NCBI GenBank assembly: GCA_000431835.1
Contig: HF987967.1
Span: 64,112-97,258, forward strand
Direction of reading: 5' to 3'
From: Succinatimonas sp. CAG:777
GTDB taxonomy: Bacteria > Pseudomonadota > Gammaproteobacteria > Enterobacterales > Succinivibrionaceae
Length of the DNA: 33,147 bases
Within the stretch, counting starts at the first letter, position 1; the number at the start of each line of letters is the position of its first letter. The position numbers and the translations under genes were made by a program. The notes beneath the pieces were generated by a model that searched no databases, was not told where the DNA came from, and saw only the letters and a program-made list of their open reading frames with translations. This document shows positions 22,316 to 30,905 of the stretch, one piece after another.

Positions 22316-22336
22316 TATTAGTAATAATTACTAATA
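22316..22336. promoter_or_regulatory. Perfect 21-bp AT-rich palindrome upstream of desulfoferrodoxin
   Basis: TATTAGTAAT (22316-22325) and ATTACTAATA (22327-22336) mirror each other around one A. The inner TAGTAAT-A-ATTACTA has the 7-1-7 form of Fur/PerR family operators, though the bases differ from the Fur and PerR consensus. It lies about 180 bases before the superoxide reductase gene. The rest of 22162-22514 shows no gene. Confidence 0.45.
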
Positions 22337-22514
22337 GTGTATTTTCTGAATATTTTACTTTATACTTAAGTTTTAGAAGATTCCTTTTTAGGACTTCAAA
22401 AGCTATTTAAAGCGAATTACTTTTTTGAACACCTAGTTTTTAACTTTACATTCATTCAATAGCTTAATTAAAAGCTGAAATTAGTTATAAACCATCAAGA
22501 TAGGACACATGCAA

Positions 22515-22901
22515 ATGACAGTAAAATTTTATAAATGCGAAACTTGCGGTAATATCATTACCAAATTAAAGGACTCAAAAGTTATGGTTGTCTGCTGTGG
22601 CGCACCTATGAAGGAGTTAATTCCAGGTGAAGTTGATGCTGCTGTAGAAAAGCACGTCCCAGCTGTTACCATAGAAGGCGATAAGGTAACGGTAAAAGTA
22701 GGCTCAGTGGCTCATCCTATGATAGAAAGCCACTATATTGAGTTTATTGCCTTAGAGACAGTTCAAGGCTTACAGATTAAATATCTTGAATCAGACTATG
22801 AAGCTGCAGAGGCAATCTTTGCTTTAGCTGATGATGACAAAGCTGTATGCGCATATGCTTACTGCAACTTACATGGTTTGTGGAAAAAAGATTTAGTCTA
22901 A
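22515..22901 (+). CDS. dfx: Desulfoferrodoxin (two-iron superoxide reductase)
   Basis: Reduces superoxide to hydrogen peroxide without forming oxygen, the usual defence of anaerobes. Residues 5-33 are the desulforedoxin domain binding center I with Cys8, Cys11, Cys27 and Cys28. The catalytic center II ligands are visible: His47 in EKHVPAV (with the Glu45-Lys46 pair), His67 and His73 in AHPMIESHYI, then Cys117 and His120 in CNLHG. Length (128 residues) is normal. I prefer the ATG at 22515, nine bases from AGGA, over that at 22509, which is only three bases from it. A bidirectional terminator follows. A rubredoxin-like electron donor would be needed and is not in the window. Confidence 0.95.
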   Translation: MTVKFYKCETCGNIITKLKDSKVMVVCCGAPMKELIPGEVDAAVEKHVPAVTIEGDKVTVKVGSVAHPMIESHYIEFIALETVQGLQIKYLESDYEAAEAIFALADDDKAVCAYAYCNLHGLWKKDLV

Positions 22902-22932
22902 AGTTAATTACCATTTCCTCATGAATAGCAAA

Positions 22933-22970
22933 AAAACTCTCAGCAAGTTGAATAACTCACTGAGAGTTTT
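22933..22970. terminator. Bidirectional terminator between dfx and pheA
   Basis: AAAACTCTCAG (22933-22943) pairs perfectly with CTGAGAGTTTT (22960-22970), and AGTT/AACT extend the stem inside the loop. The A-rich and T-rich ends serve both convergent genes. Confidence 0.85.
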
Positions 22971-23004
22971 CTTATAAATACAATTGCAAGTTAAAAATTA
23001 TAGC

Positions 23005-24159
23005 TTACTTTACTTCACTGTTAGGGTAGCAACCTAATACCTTTAGTGAATTAGTAAAAGGCTTAATCTCTTCTAAGATATCCTGCATTGCAGGAGCATC
23101 AATATTGCCCTCTAAATCGGTAAAGAAGATCTCTTCCCAAGTTTCACGAGAAGATTCAATCTTTGGGCGAGAAATTAACTTAGTCATGTTAATGTTTCTC
23201 TTTGAGAACTCGGAGAGCACTGAAATTAAAGAACCAGGCTGATACTTCTGAACACTAAATGAGATTGAGGTCTTAGCGCTGATTGACTGTGGCACTGTAA
23301 TAGGAGTCATAGAAATCACAATAAAACGAGTGAAGTTATGAATATTATTGGCAATGTTGTCGAAAATTGGAACTAAGTTATAAAAAGAAGCTGCCATATG
23401 ACTGCCGATGGCTACATGAGCTGGATCTTTTAACTTTGAAACAATTTCCATAGCCTCTGTGGTAGCCTTGGTGTAGTGAATATTTACATTGGGCAACAAA
23501 TCTTTAATCCAGTGAGAGCATTGTGTTACAGGCTGTGGATGTGAATATAAATCTGTGATCTTACTTAAATCAATATTCTCAACGCCTAAGACAGCATGAT
23601 CGATTGGTACAAAGATTTCACCCACAATTGAAGCTTTAGTAGTTTGCATTACATCTAAAACATCATTTATTGAGCCAGAGCTTGAATTCTCAATTGGAAG
23701 AACACCAAACTCGCATTTACCTGTTTCTACTAAACCGGCAATCTCAGAAAAAGAACCACAACCATGAGCATCAATTTTGCCTTTGAAACCTTCAAAATAT
23801 CTGCAGGTTGCTACATGTGAGTAGCTACCTTTTGTGCCCAAGTAAGCAACCGATGTATCTCTGTCGATAGAACTTTCGTTTGCTTTAGCTACGATATATT
23901 CTTGCTCAACAGAACAGGTATGGCGAATGATAAGCTTATAGACATCTGATATGTAAGATGGAGGTAGACCTAACTCTTTAGCCTTATTTCTTAAAGTCTG
24001 TAACTTTGAATGCTCACGAACGCTGTCAGTAATGCTCTGATTATGAGCTAACTTGTAACTGGCTATATCAGTAGCAACATCCATTCGTTCTTGTAATAAC
24101 TTTAAAATTTGTGAATCGATTCTATCGATATCATCACGGCACTGTAGCAGATCTCTCAT
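23005..24159 (-). CDS. pheA: Bifunctional chorismate mutase / prephenate dehydratase PheA
   Basis: Makes phenylpyruvate from chorismate for phenylalanine synthesis. Residues 1-90 are an AroQ-type chorismate mutase with the active-site set Arg8, Arg25, Lys36, Asp45, Arg48, Glu49 and Gln86. Residues 103-285 are the prephenate dehydratase (AYLGTKGSYSHVA, GVLPIENSSSGSI, and FTRF with the catalytic Thr277). Residues 297-380 are the ACT regulatory domain. In E. coli the phenylalanine-binding motifs are GALV and ESRP; here they read GSLI (309-312) and ISRP (329-332), with an extra IESSRET segment before WEEIFF, so feedback control may differ. The ATG has GTAAGAG upstream. It is probably a single-gene unit. 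Confidence 0.95.
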   Translation of the reverse strand: MRDLLQCRDDIDRIDSQILKLLQERMDVATDIASYKLAHNQSITDSVREHSKLQTLRNKAKELGLPPSYISDVYKLIIRHTCSVEQEYIVAKANESSIDRDTSVAYLGTKGSYSHVATCRYFEGFKGKIDAHGCGSFSEIAGLVETGKCEFGVLPIENSSSGSINDVLDVMQTTKASIVGEIFVPIDHAVLGVENIDLSKITDLYSHPQPVTQCSHWIKDLLPNVNIHYTKATTEAMEIVSKLKDPAHVAIGSHMAASFYNLVPIFDNIANNIHNFTRFIVISMTPITVPQSISAKTSISFSVQKYQPGSLISVLSEFSKRNINMTKLISRPKIESSRETWEEIFFTDLEGNIDAPAMQDILEEIKPFTNSLKVLGCYPNSEVK

Positions 24160-24509
24160 TTACTCTCTTACCTTCTAATTAAAACTGTCTCTATTTTACC
24201 AATTTTAAAGAATGAGTAAAAAAGATTGTAATTCTCACAATAAAAGTGAATTTAAATACCTAGTAGTGACAGCTGTGTCTTGCACAATATCTGCATAAAA
24301 GCCTGTTATAGGAATGCTAAAACACTAAAATTCATAAAAAAGTAAAATCATTACACATAGTTAATACTTAATTTTTTTTAAGTACTTATATCTTTATACT
24401 CTATTATTCTGTTAGAATTACTAACAGTTTTACTAATTTTGCGAAGAATGTTTATCACAACTGTTCTGTCTTCGTGAATGCTATTATCATCTAACATATA
24501 TATCTAAAT
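24160..24509. other. Intergenic region between pheA and the methylase/specificity-like gene
   Basis: AT-rich divergent promoter region. CTGTTAG (24409-24415) and CTAACAG (24421-24427) form a perfect 7-bp inverted repeat around AATTA, about 85 bases before the plus-strand gene, and could be an operator. A short plus-strand dyad with a T loop lies at 24366-24383. No gene or convincing Phe leader peptide is seen. Confidence 0.45.
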
Positions 24510-26321
24510 ATGGAACAATCAGATAAGTTTAAATCTTTAAGTGCTTTAGGCGAGAAATGGTATAATTACAACTCTTGTCTAATTTCTCTTGCAACCCTTT
24601 TCTACTTAGCTAGAACAGATTCTACAAAACTTGCAAACAGCTGTTCAATTAGGGAAGATTTGCTGTTTTGTCTTCAAAAAGAGTACGGCGATAAATACTC
24701 ACCGGAAGAACTAAAAGATGCCGCAACTTATATAACTAAATATATTGATAAGAACCACATGGATGAGCCTACCTATCAGTTGCTCAAAAGCCAGTTCTTC
24801 CAATTATATACACAGCGCTTTGAGATGTTTAATGACAACTTAAAGAGAGTTAATTTCTTTACAGAATTACAGGCTGAACTTTTAAAAGAGCATGCTGAGT
24901 TCTTTATCGAGTCCCGCTTAACCGGCGTTTTTACTTCATATGTTGCAGGCGGTATTACAGAAGATAGCAATGCCAAGAGCCGCTCTGTAATGGTTTTAGA
25001 CAACTACAACCCATATGCTGAATATACTCTTCAGTTTGAAAACAACTGCAAAGTTGATGTTTTCAAAGTAGCAGACAAAGAAAAAAGATTCCACTTTAGC
25101 TTAGATTCTTATGCTGAAAAACTATGCAGATCATTAGTTTACAATTTAACTAATCCTATTACTGCAACTACTTTCCCTGCTTTAGAGGATAAGAGTTTTT
25201 CTGGTGGATTCTCTTTCTTAAACATCTATCCTCAGGGTATTGCTGAGTGGTTCAATCGTGCTGTAAATCATTACCAGGCTTTGAGCAAATCTGTAAAAGG
25301 ACGCTTCGTAATGTTTGTACACAATTCTGTTACCTATTTAAGCCAGTCAGAGGCTACTACCTTTAGAAAGAGAATTATTAACGAAGGTCACTTAAAGGCC
25401 GTTGTAAATCTGCCTAAGTTTTTTACAAGACAGGTACCATTCCCTATGTGTGCAATGGTATTTGATACTACATCTATATATGGCGAGGTAAGTTTCTTAG
25501 ATTTATCAGGAAAAGACTGTCTTGATTCAGTACTCTCAGACAGACAGCATAATGTTCTAAATGAGAACGCTGCTACAGAATTAAAAGAAGTTTTAGCAGG
25601 TGAAAAGACCGGTCATAGCGTTTTCTTAGACGCCATGAAATTAAATGATGATCAGTGCTTATTTGATCCTAGCTGCTATGTTGCAGGTCCTGAGCATGAA
25701 GAGAGTGTAGACTACATTGAAAAGGGTGAGTTAAAGCTTGAGAACATCGCTCAGATTTATCGCGCTCAGGTATGCTCAGCAGCAGATCCTGATGTAGTAA
25801 AGAACACTGAAATTGTTCATGAGCTAAATTTAAATGATGTTCCGCAGACAGGTGTGATGTCTGATGTACAAAAAGAAATCAGAGTAAGCTCAGATGATTC
25901 TCGTGCAAAGCGTAGCCGTCTGCAAAAAGGTGACATTGTACTCTCAATTAAAGGTACCATCGGAAAGGTAGGTTACTTTAACGATGACAGAACTGATGTG
26001 ATTGCAGGTCAGTGCTTTGCTGTGATTAGAACCTTAAATGAGGAAAGATATCCTCAAAGCTTAATTTTCTGCCAGTTAAAATCTTACGACATGCAGCGCT
26101 ATCTGAAGATGAAGACTACAGGTGATAAGATTAAAGTTCTACAGAGTAAGATCTTAAAACAGCTTCCTATGTATAAGAGCTCTAAGAACCTTAGAGAGGA
26201 AGCTGACAAGATGGTATCAAAGCTGCTTGAACTAGACAGACAGAGACTTGAGATTAAGCGTGCTGTCGAGCAGAGCACCTCATTTAGAATTGAAGATGAT
26301 TCTTTCAAAGAGACTAACTAG
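24510..26321 (+). CDS. Orphan type I HsdM/HsdS-like fusion without methylase motifs
   Basis: A 603-residue protein. Residues 1-150 are helical and unrecognised. Residues 260-320 match the end of the HsdM-type N6-adenine methylase domain (KGRFVMFVHNSVTYLSQSEA, then RKRIINEGHLKAVVNLPKFF and PMCAMVFD). The catalytic parts that should precede it are missing: no GSGG-type SAM loop is seen, and where NPPF is expected (around 237-242) the sequence reads NIYPQG. Residues 410-570 resemble an HsdS target-recognition domain (RLQKGDIVLSIKGTIGKVGY, DVIAGQCFAVIR, KILKQLPMY), followed by a coiled-coil helix (561-590) like the HsdS spacer. No hsdR, second hsdS or methylase lies nearby. Binding DNA without modifying it is a fair inference. 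The start lacks a good ribosome site. A terminator follows. Confidence 0.75.
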   Translation: MEQSDKFKSLSALGEKWYNYNSCLISLATLFYLARTDSTKLANSCSIREDLLFCLQKEYGDKYSPEELKDAATYITKYIDKNHMDEPTYQLLKSQFFQLYTQRFEMFNDNLKRVNFFTELQAELLKEHAEFFIESRLTGVFTSYVAGGITEDSNAKSRSVMVLDNYNPYAEYTLQFENNCKVDVFKVADKEKRFHFSLDSYAEKLCRSLVYNLTNPITATTFPALEDKSFSGGFSFLNIYPQGIAEWFNRAVNHYQALSKSVKGRFVMFVHNSVTYLSQSEATTFRKRIINEGHLKAVVNLPKFFTRQVPFPMCAMVFDTTSIYGEVSFLDLSGKDCLDSVLSDRQHNVLNENAATELKEVLAGEKTGHSVFLDAMKLNDDQCLFDPSCYVAGPEHEESVDYIEKGELKLENIAQIYRAQVCSAADPDVVKNTEIVHELNLNDVPQTGVMSDVQKEIRVSSDDSRAKRSRLQKGDIVLSIKGTIGKVGYFNDDRTDVIAGQCFAVIRTLNEERYPQSLIFCQLKSYDMQRYLKMKTTGDKIKVLQSKILKQLPMYKSSKNLREEADKMVSKLLELDRQRLEIKRAVEQSTSFRIEDDSFKETN

Positions 26322-26366
26322 TCTTTTGAATTAAATCTTTATTTCTAAGCTCTTAAATTGAAAATA

Positions 26367-26390
26367 GATGCTGCTTCATGCAGCATCTTT
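26367..26390 (+). terminator. Terminator behind the methylase/specificity-like gene
   Basis: GATGCTGC (26367-26374) and GCAGCATC (26380-26387) pair around TTCAT and are followed by TTTCT. It lies 45 bases after the stop. Confidence 0.75.
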
Positions 26391-26432
26391 CTCCTACATC
26401 GATAGCTATAAATCAAATATAAGGATAAGTTA

Positions 26433-27365
26433 ATGATTGGTTTTATTGGTGCTGGAAAAGTAGGCTCTTCTCTTTCAAGATTCTTTTATGAATACTATGT
26501 GCATAAAGGCATCAATTTACTTGCTCTCTCCTCTATCTACTCAAAGCATGTAACCTCTGCAAACGAAACTATTTCCTTACTAAAAAAGATATCCTGTAAT
26601 CAAGCAACAGCTTGCATACCAAAAGTCGCAAACTCTATAGCTGAACTTGTCAAAAATTCAGACTTCATTTTTATCACTGTGCCTGATTCAGTCATTTCTT
26701 TTGTGGATGAAGAATTGTATCTATTAGGAAAAGAAGCTTTAAAAGACAAGTTATTAGTCAATTGCTCAGGTGTTTTATCTGCAATCTCGGCATTTAAAAA
26801 GAGCTCAGAGCTTACAGATACTGTGTCTTTACATCCAATGCTTGCTTTTAATTCAAAAGAGACTTCTATAGAATCCATTCAAAAGGCTTTTTTTACATTA
26901 GAAGGATCTAATACTGGTATTCAAAAAATAAAGTTCATTCTTAATGAAACTGGTATTCAACACACGGTATTAAGCTCTGATGCCTCCCCAGATGATTTAA
27001 AAGCAAAATATCATTTAGCATCTGTGCTTGTAAGTAACTGTGTGGTAGGTCTGTTTTCCATGGGTCAGGACTTATTGTGCGAATGTGGATTTTCAAAAGA
27101 TGATGCTTTAAAAGCCCTCACGCCCCTCTTTATTAACAATGCTAATAACATCATCGCACAAGGTGTCACTCATGCTCTTACAGGACCTGTGTTAAGAAAT
27201 GATGCTATTACATTAAAAAAGCATATGAACTGTCTTAATGATAATGACATTGATCTGTACAAGTTACTCAGTCAAAAGCTTTATGAGATTTCTAAAAATA
27301 TAAATCCTCAAAAGGATTATAACGAGATTAAAAACTTACTTTTTTCAGAGGACAAAAATAAATGA
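26433..27365 (+). CDS. Rossmann-like / DUF2520 protein, possible ketopantoate reductase
   Basis: A 310-residue NAD(P)-binding protein. The N-terminus MIGFIGAGKVGSSLSRFF is a classic GxGxxG dinucleotide site. FIFITVPDSVI, LVNCSGVLS and VSLHPMLAF follow as in the Rossmann-like family, and the C-terminal helical half with KAKYHLASVLVSNCVVGLFS is DUF2520. The stop overlaps the panB start (ATGA at 27362-27365), so the two are translationally coupled. PanB makes ketopantoate, whose reduction to pantoate needs a dehydrogenase, and no panE is in the window. This protein is therefore a good candidate for that step; this is inference from context and fold. A different dehydrogenase named PanG does the job in Francisella, but I cannot check whether it is related. 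A ribosome site AAGGA precedes the ATG. Confidence 0.8.
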   Translation: MIGFIGAGKVGSSLSRFFYEYYVHKGINLLALSSIYSKHVTSANETISLLKKISCNQATACIPKVANSIAELVKNSDFIFITVPDSVISFVDEELYLLGKEALKDKLLVNCSGVLSAISAFKKSSELTDTVSLHPMLAFNSKETSIESIQKAFFTLEGSNTGIQKIKFILNETGIQHTVLSSDASPDDLKAKYHLASVLVSNCVVGLFSMGQDLLCECGFSKDDALKALTPLFINNANNIIAQGVTHALTGPVLRNDAITLKKHMNCLNDNDIDLYKLLSQKLYEISKNINPQKDYNEIKNLLFSEDKNK

Positions 27366-28189
27366 AAGTAACAGTTGCTACCTTTGCCAAGATGAAACAG
27401 GAAAAACAAAAAATCGCCTGTCTTACCTGTTATGATGCCTCAACAGCCAAAATCATCGATGCATCAAATGTAGATGCGATCTTAGTAGGAGACTCACTTG
27501 GCAATGTTATTTTAGGTTATGAGGATACTTTATCTGTAACTGTCGATGACATGATAACTTTTACAGGTGCTGTAGCTCGTGGTTGTAAAAGCAAACTTAT
27601 CATCGCAGATATGCCTTTTATGTCTTATCAGGTAAATGCTGAACAAGCTTTGATTAACGCTGGCCGTCTTTTAAAAGAAGGTAGAGCTAATGCTGTGAAA
27701 CTTGAAGGAGGAAGAGCGGTTGCTGCTACTGTAAAAAGAATTGTTTCCTCTGGTATTCCTGTCTGCGGTCATTTGGGTATGACTCCACAGTCAGTAAATG
27801 CTTTTGGCGGACATAAGGTTCAGGGCAAGACTGAAAAAGCTGCCAAAGACTTAATTGAGGATGCTTTGGCATTACAAGAGGCTGGTGCTTTTGCAATTGT
27901 ACTTGAATGCGTTCCTGCAAAGTTAGCTACTATCGTAACTGAAAAGCTCTCAATTCCAACCATCGGTATCGGTGCAGGTGTAGAGTGTGACGGACAAATT
28001 CTTGTATATCAGGATATGTTAGGTATGTATCAGGACTTCTCTCCTAAGTTTGTAAAGCACTTTGCTGAGATTGGCAAAACCATGAAAGAAGCTTTTGATA
28101 ACTATGCAAAAGAAGTTAAAGACTCTTCTTTTCCTGCAGTTGAACATACCTTTAAGATTGATGATGAGATCTTAAATAGGCTCTACTAA
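27362..28189 (+). CDS. panB: 3-methyl-2-oxobutanoate hydroxymethyltransferase PanB
   Basis: Transfers a hydroxymethyl group from methylene-tetrahydrofolate to ketoisovalerate to form ketopantoate, the first committed step to pantothenate and CoA. The TIM-barrel landmarks are all visible: ACLTCYDASTAKI, DAILVGDSLGNVILGY (metal-binding Asp), ADMPFMSY, ANAVKLEGG, VCGHLGMTPQSVNAFGGHKV, AIVLECVP with the catalytic Glu, and PTIGIGAGVECDGQILVYQD. Its 275 residues are normal. It overlaps the upstream DUF2520 gene by four bases. panC and panD do not follow, and a terminator ends the operon, so the rest of the pathway is elsewhere. Confidence 0.96.
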   Translation: MKVTVATFAKMKQEKQKIACLTCYDASTAKIIDASNVDAILVGDSLGNVILGYEDTLSVTVDDMITFTGAVARGCKSKLIIADMPFMSYQVNAEQALINAGRLLKEGRANAVKLEGGRAVAATVKRIVSSGIPVCGHLGMTPQSVNAFGGHKVQGKTEKAAKDLIEDALALQEAGAFAIVLECVPAKLATIVTEKLSIPTIGIGAGVECDGQILVYQDMLGMYQDFSPKFVKHFAEIGKTMKEAFDNYAKEVKDSSFPAVEHTFKIDDEILNRLY

Positions 28190-28223
28190 CAAAGTTTTCA
28201 AAGAAATTAAAAGTTGCTTTTCA

Positions 28224-28255
28224 AGCTCTACACCATGTAGAGCTTTTATTTATTA
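28224..28255 (+). terminator. Terminator of the DUF2520-panB operon
   Basis: AGCTCTAC (28224-28231) and GTAGAGCT (28237-28244) pair around ACCAT and a T-rich tail follows (TTTTATTTATT). It lies 35 bases after the panB stop. The following 28256-28456 holds no gene. Confidence 0.85.
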
Positions 28256-28456
28256 CAATTTTCCTAAACTCCATCAAATTACTTCCCTTTAGTGCACTAA
28301 AAACAAGCATTGCCACTATGATGTCACGTTCTTAGTTTTTTTTATCTTTAAAAGGTTATTATTACTGCATAAAGTAATGAGCAAGTACTGTATTTAAATG
28401 TCATTACTAGAAAGCACATACGATACTATAAAGAATAACAATATAAAGAATCACAC

Positions 28457-30313
28457 ATGCGTAAAGATTATGTAATGGGCAATAGCGCAATTGCTGCAGG
28501 AGCTTTGTGCTCAGGTGTAAAAATAGTTGCAGGTTATCCTGGAACTCCCTCAACCGAGATCATAGAATCAATTTTTCATGCACCACATGACGGTGTACAC
28601 CTTGAATGGTCTGTAAACGAAAAAGCTGCGATGGAAGTTGCTACAAGTGCAGCTTACTCTGGTGCGCGCTCAATGGTGACCATGAAACAGGTGGGGCTTA
28701 ATGTGGCCTCTGATCCACTAATGAGCTTAGCTTATGTAGGTGTAAAAGGAGGCATGGTCATAGCTGTTGCTGACGATCCAGGTCCTATCTCCTCTCAGAC
28801 AGAGCAGGACACTAGACGCTTTGCTTCATTTTGCAGAATTCCTGTACTTGATCCGGCATCTCCTGAGCAGGCCTTTTGCATGGTTCAGGATGCCTTCGAG
28901 TTGTCAGAGAAATACCATACTCCCGTAATTCTCCGTCCTACTACTCGTGTATGTCACGGTTATGCATCAATTGAGTTTGATGAGAACTACAAGGTCAAAC
29001 CATATGAAGGCTTTGTGAAAGACTCAAGTAAATGGGTGATTTTCCCAAAGCTCTCAAATAAAAACCATGCGTTAATTGAAGAACGTAATGTTCAATATGG
29101 AAAAGATCTAAGCTCCTACAGATTTAATACCATAACTGGTAAAAAAGATGGTTGTAAGAAAGCTGTCGTAGCATCTGGTGTAAGCTATGCTTATGCTAAA
29201 GAATACCAGATTGAGCATGATGATGTATGCTTGATTCAGGTTGCAACCCCCTATCCTTTACCTGAAGACTTTATCCTAAAGGCAGTATCTAATCTTGATG
29301 AAATTATTTGTCTTGAAGAGTTAAGCCCTTATCTTGAAGAAGAGCTGTTAAGAGTAGCAGGTCGTCATCACTTAAAGCTCAACGTAAGAGGCAAACTTAC
29401 AGGTGATGTTCCTCACTCAGGTGAATTATCTGTACTCAAGGTATCTTCAATTCTTGATAAGTTCTACGGCATTGAGTCCAAAGAGATTAAGTTTATTGCA
29501 CAGACTCCTGAACTGCCAGTTCGTCCTCCTGTATTATGCGCAGGCTGTCCACACCGTGGAGCATTCTATGCTGTAAAAGTTGCAATGCGCAAAAAGAAGA
29601 CTTACTTCTGTGGTGATATCGGCTGTTATACCTTAGGTAATGCCAAACCATTAGATATGGTTGACACCTGCTTGTGTATGGGCGGTGGTGTCACTATGGC
29701 TCAGGGTTTTAACTTTGTTGATCCAGAAGCTACCTCATTTGCTTTTATCGGTGATTCAACCTTCTTTGCCTCAGGTCTTACAGGTGTAGTCAACGCCGTC
29801 TACAATGAAGCTAATATCATTATCTGTATTCTGGATAACTCTACTACTGCCATGACAGGTCATCAGCCTCACCCAGGTACTGGCTTTAACCTCATGGGCA
29901 ACTTTGTGGACAAAGTTGATATTGAAGCTGTACTAAAAGGCATAGGCGTTAAAAAGGTAGTTAAAACTGATCCTTTAAATCTTAAAGAATCAGTTGCAGC
30001 TGTAAAAGAATGCGCCGCTACCAAAGGCGTTAAAGCGATTATCTTTAAGTCACCATGTATTTCTATCGTAAAGAGTACTAAAAAGTGCACTGTGACTGAA
30101 AAGTGTAAAGACTGCAAGATCTGCATCAAGCAGTTAGGATGTCCTGCTACCATCATTAACAACGGTAAGGTAACCATTGATGAGAGTCTGTGCACAGGAT
30201 GCACGCTCTGCTCTCAGGTATGTCCTCATAAAGCTGTTGCAAGTAATGGTGATGAATGCACATGTGAAGTAAAAACAGCTGAGAAAACAGATAAGAAGGT
30301 AGAACATGAATAA
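28457..30313 (+). CDS. iorA: Indolepyruvate:ferredoxin oxidoreductase, alpha subunit IorA
   Basis: With IorB, oxidatively decarboxylates aryl-pyruvates (from tryptophan, phenylalanine, tyrosine) to aryl-acetyl-CoA and reduces ferredoxin. It is 618 residues: an N-terminal pyrimidine domain (MGNSAIAAGA, AGYPGTPSTEI), a TPP-binding domain (PVLCAGCPHRGAFYAV, CGDIGCYTLG, GDSTFFASG), and a C-terminal pair of 4Fe-4S clusters with Cys550/553/556/562 and Cys579/582/585/589. In known IorA the C-terminal ferredoxin-like part carries the electrons, and both clusters look complete here. The enzyme is oxygen-sensitive, which fits an anaerobe. It overlaps iorB by eight bases. The start has only a weak ribosome site. 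Confidence 0.95.
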   Translation: MRKDYVMGNSAIAAGALCSGVKIVAGYPGTPSTEIIESIFHAPHDGVHLEWSVNEKAAMEVATSAAYSGARSMVTMKQVGLNVASDPLMSLAYVGVKGGMVIAVADDPGPISSQTEQDTRRFASFCRIPVLDPASPEQAFCMVQDAFELSEKYHTPVILRPTTRVCHGYASIEFDENYKVKPYEGFVKDSSKWVIFPKLSNKNHALIEERNVQYGKDLSSYRFNTITGKKDGCKKAVVASGVSYAYAKEYQIEHDDVCLIQVATPYPLPEDFILKAVSNLDEIICLEELSPYLEEELLRVAGRHHLKLNVRGKLTGDVPHSGELSVLKVSSILDKFYGIESKEIKFIAQTPELPVRPPVLCAGCPHRGAFYAVKVAMRKKKTYFCGDIGCYTLGNAKPLDMVDTCLCMGGGVTMAQGFNFVDPEATSFAFIGDSTFFASGLTGVVNAVYNEANIIICILDNSTTAMTGHQPHPGTGFNLMGNFVDKVDIEAVLKGIGVKKVVKTDPLNLKESVAAVKECAATKGVKAIIFKSPCISIVKSTKKCTVTEKCKDCKICIKQLGCPATIINNGKVTIDESLCTGCTLCSQVCPHKAVASNGDECTCEVKTAEKTDKKVEHE

Positions 30314-30905
30314 AGACATTCTTATATGTGGCGTAGGTGGACAAGGTACAGTTCTAGCCTCAAAACTTACAGCCTCAGCTGCTATGAGAGAAGGTAATAT
30401 CGTTCATTCAGCTGAAACTATTGGTATGGCACAGCGTGGTGGTTCAGTTACCAGTCATGTCAGAATCGGTGATAAGGCATTCTCACCATTAATTCCTGAT
30501 GGTAAGGCTGACTTAATCTTAGCCTTTGAGCCTGCTGAAGCTGTACGCAACTTACACTTTCTGAAAATTGGTGGAAGTGTGATTGTAAACTCTCATCCAG
30601 TAAAACCAATTACCGAATCTTTAAATGATACCGGTTATGACGGCACAAAGATGATTGAGTTTTTAAAGTCAAACAAGGTTAAAACCTGTGTGGTAGATGC
30701 TGATGAAATTTGTAAACCATTTGGTTCATCCAAATTCTTTAACATCATTATTCTTGGAGTGGCATCCGGTGCTGGTCTTTTAGGTATCAGCAAAGACTCC
30801 ATGATTTTAGAAATTGAACAAAAAGTAAAAGCAAAGTTTGTTGACATCAACAAGAAAGCCTTTGCTGCAGGAATAAAGGTAGGTGAAGAATATGTTGCTC
30901 AGTGA
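30306..30905 (+). CDS. iorB: Indolepyruvate:ferredoxin oxidoreductase, beta subunit IorB
   Basis: Gamma-type domain subunit that completes the IorAB enzyme. The N-terminus DILICGVGGQGTVLASKLTA is the family hallmark, and the switch-like segment SAETIGMAQRGGSVTSHVRI is also conserved. Its 199 residues match the usual length. It overlaps iorA by eight bases and the ligase gene paaK by 14, which indicates one tightly coupled operon. Both overlaps suggest the three proteins are made in fixed ratio. Confidence 0.94.
   Translation: MNKDILICGVGGQGTVLASKLTASAAMREGNIVHSAETIGMAQRGGSVTSHVRIGDKAFSPLIPDGKADLILAFEPAEAVRNLHFLKIGGSVIVNSHPVKPITESLNDTGYDGTKMIEFLKSNKVKTCVVDADEICKPFGSSKFFNIIILGVASGAGLLGISKDSMILEIEQKVKAKFVDINKKAFAAGIKVGEEYVAQ

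Noticed and set aside
24290..24345. Short minus-strand peptide MNFSVLAFL as a Phe leader for pheA attenuation.
   Set aside because: Only two Phe, no paired terminator/antiterminator structure seen between it and pheA.
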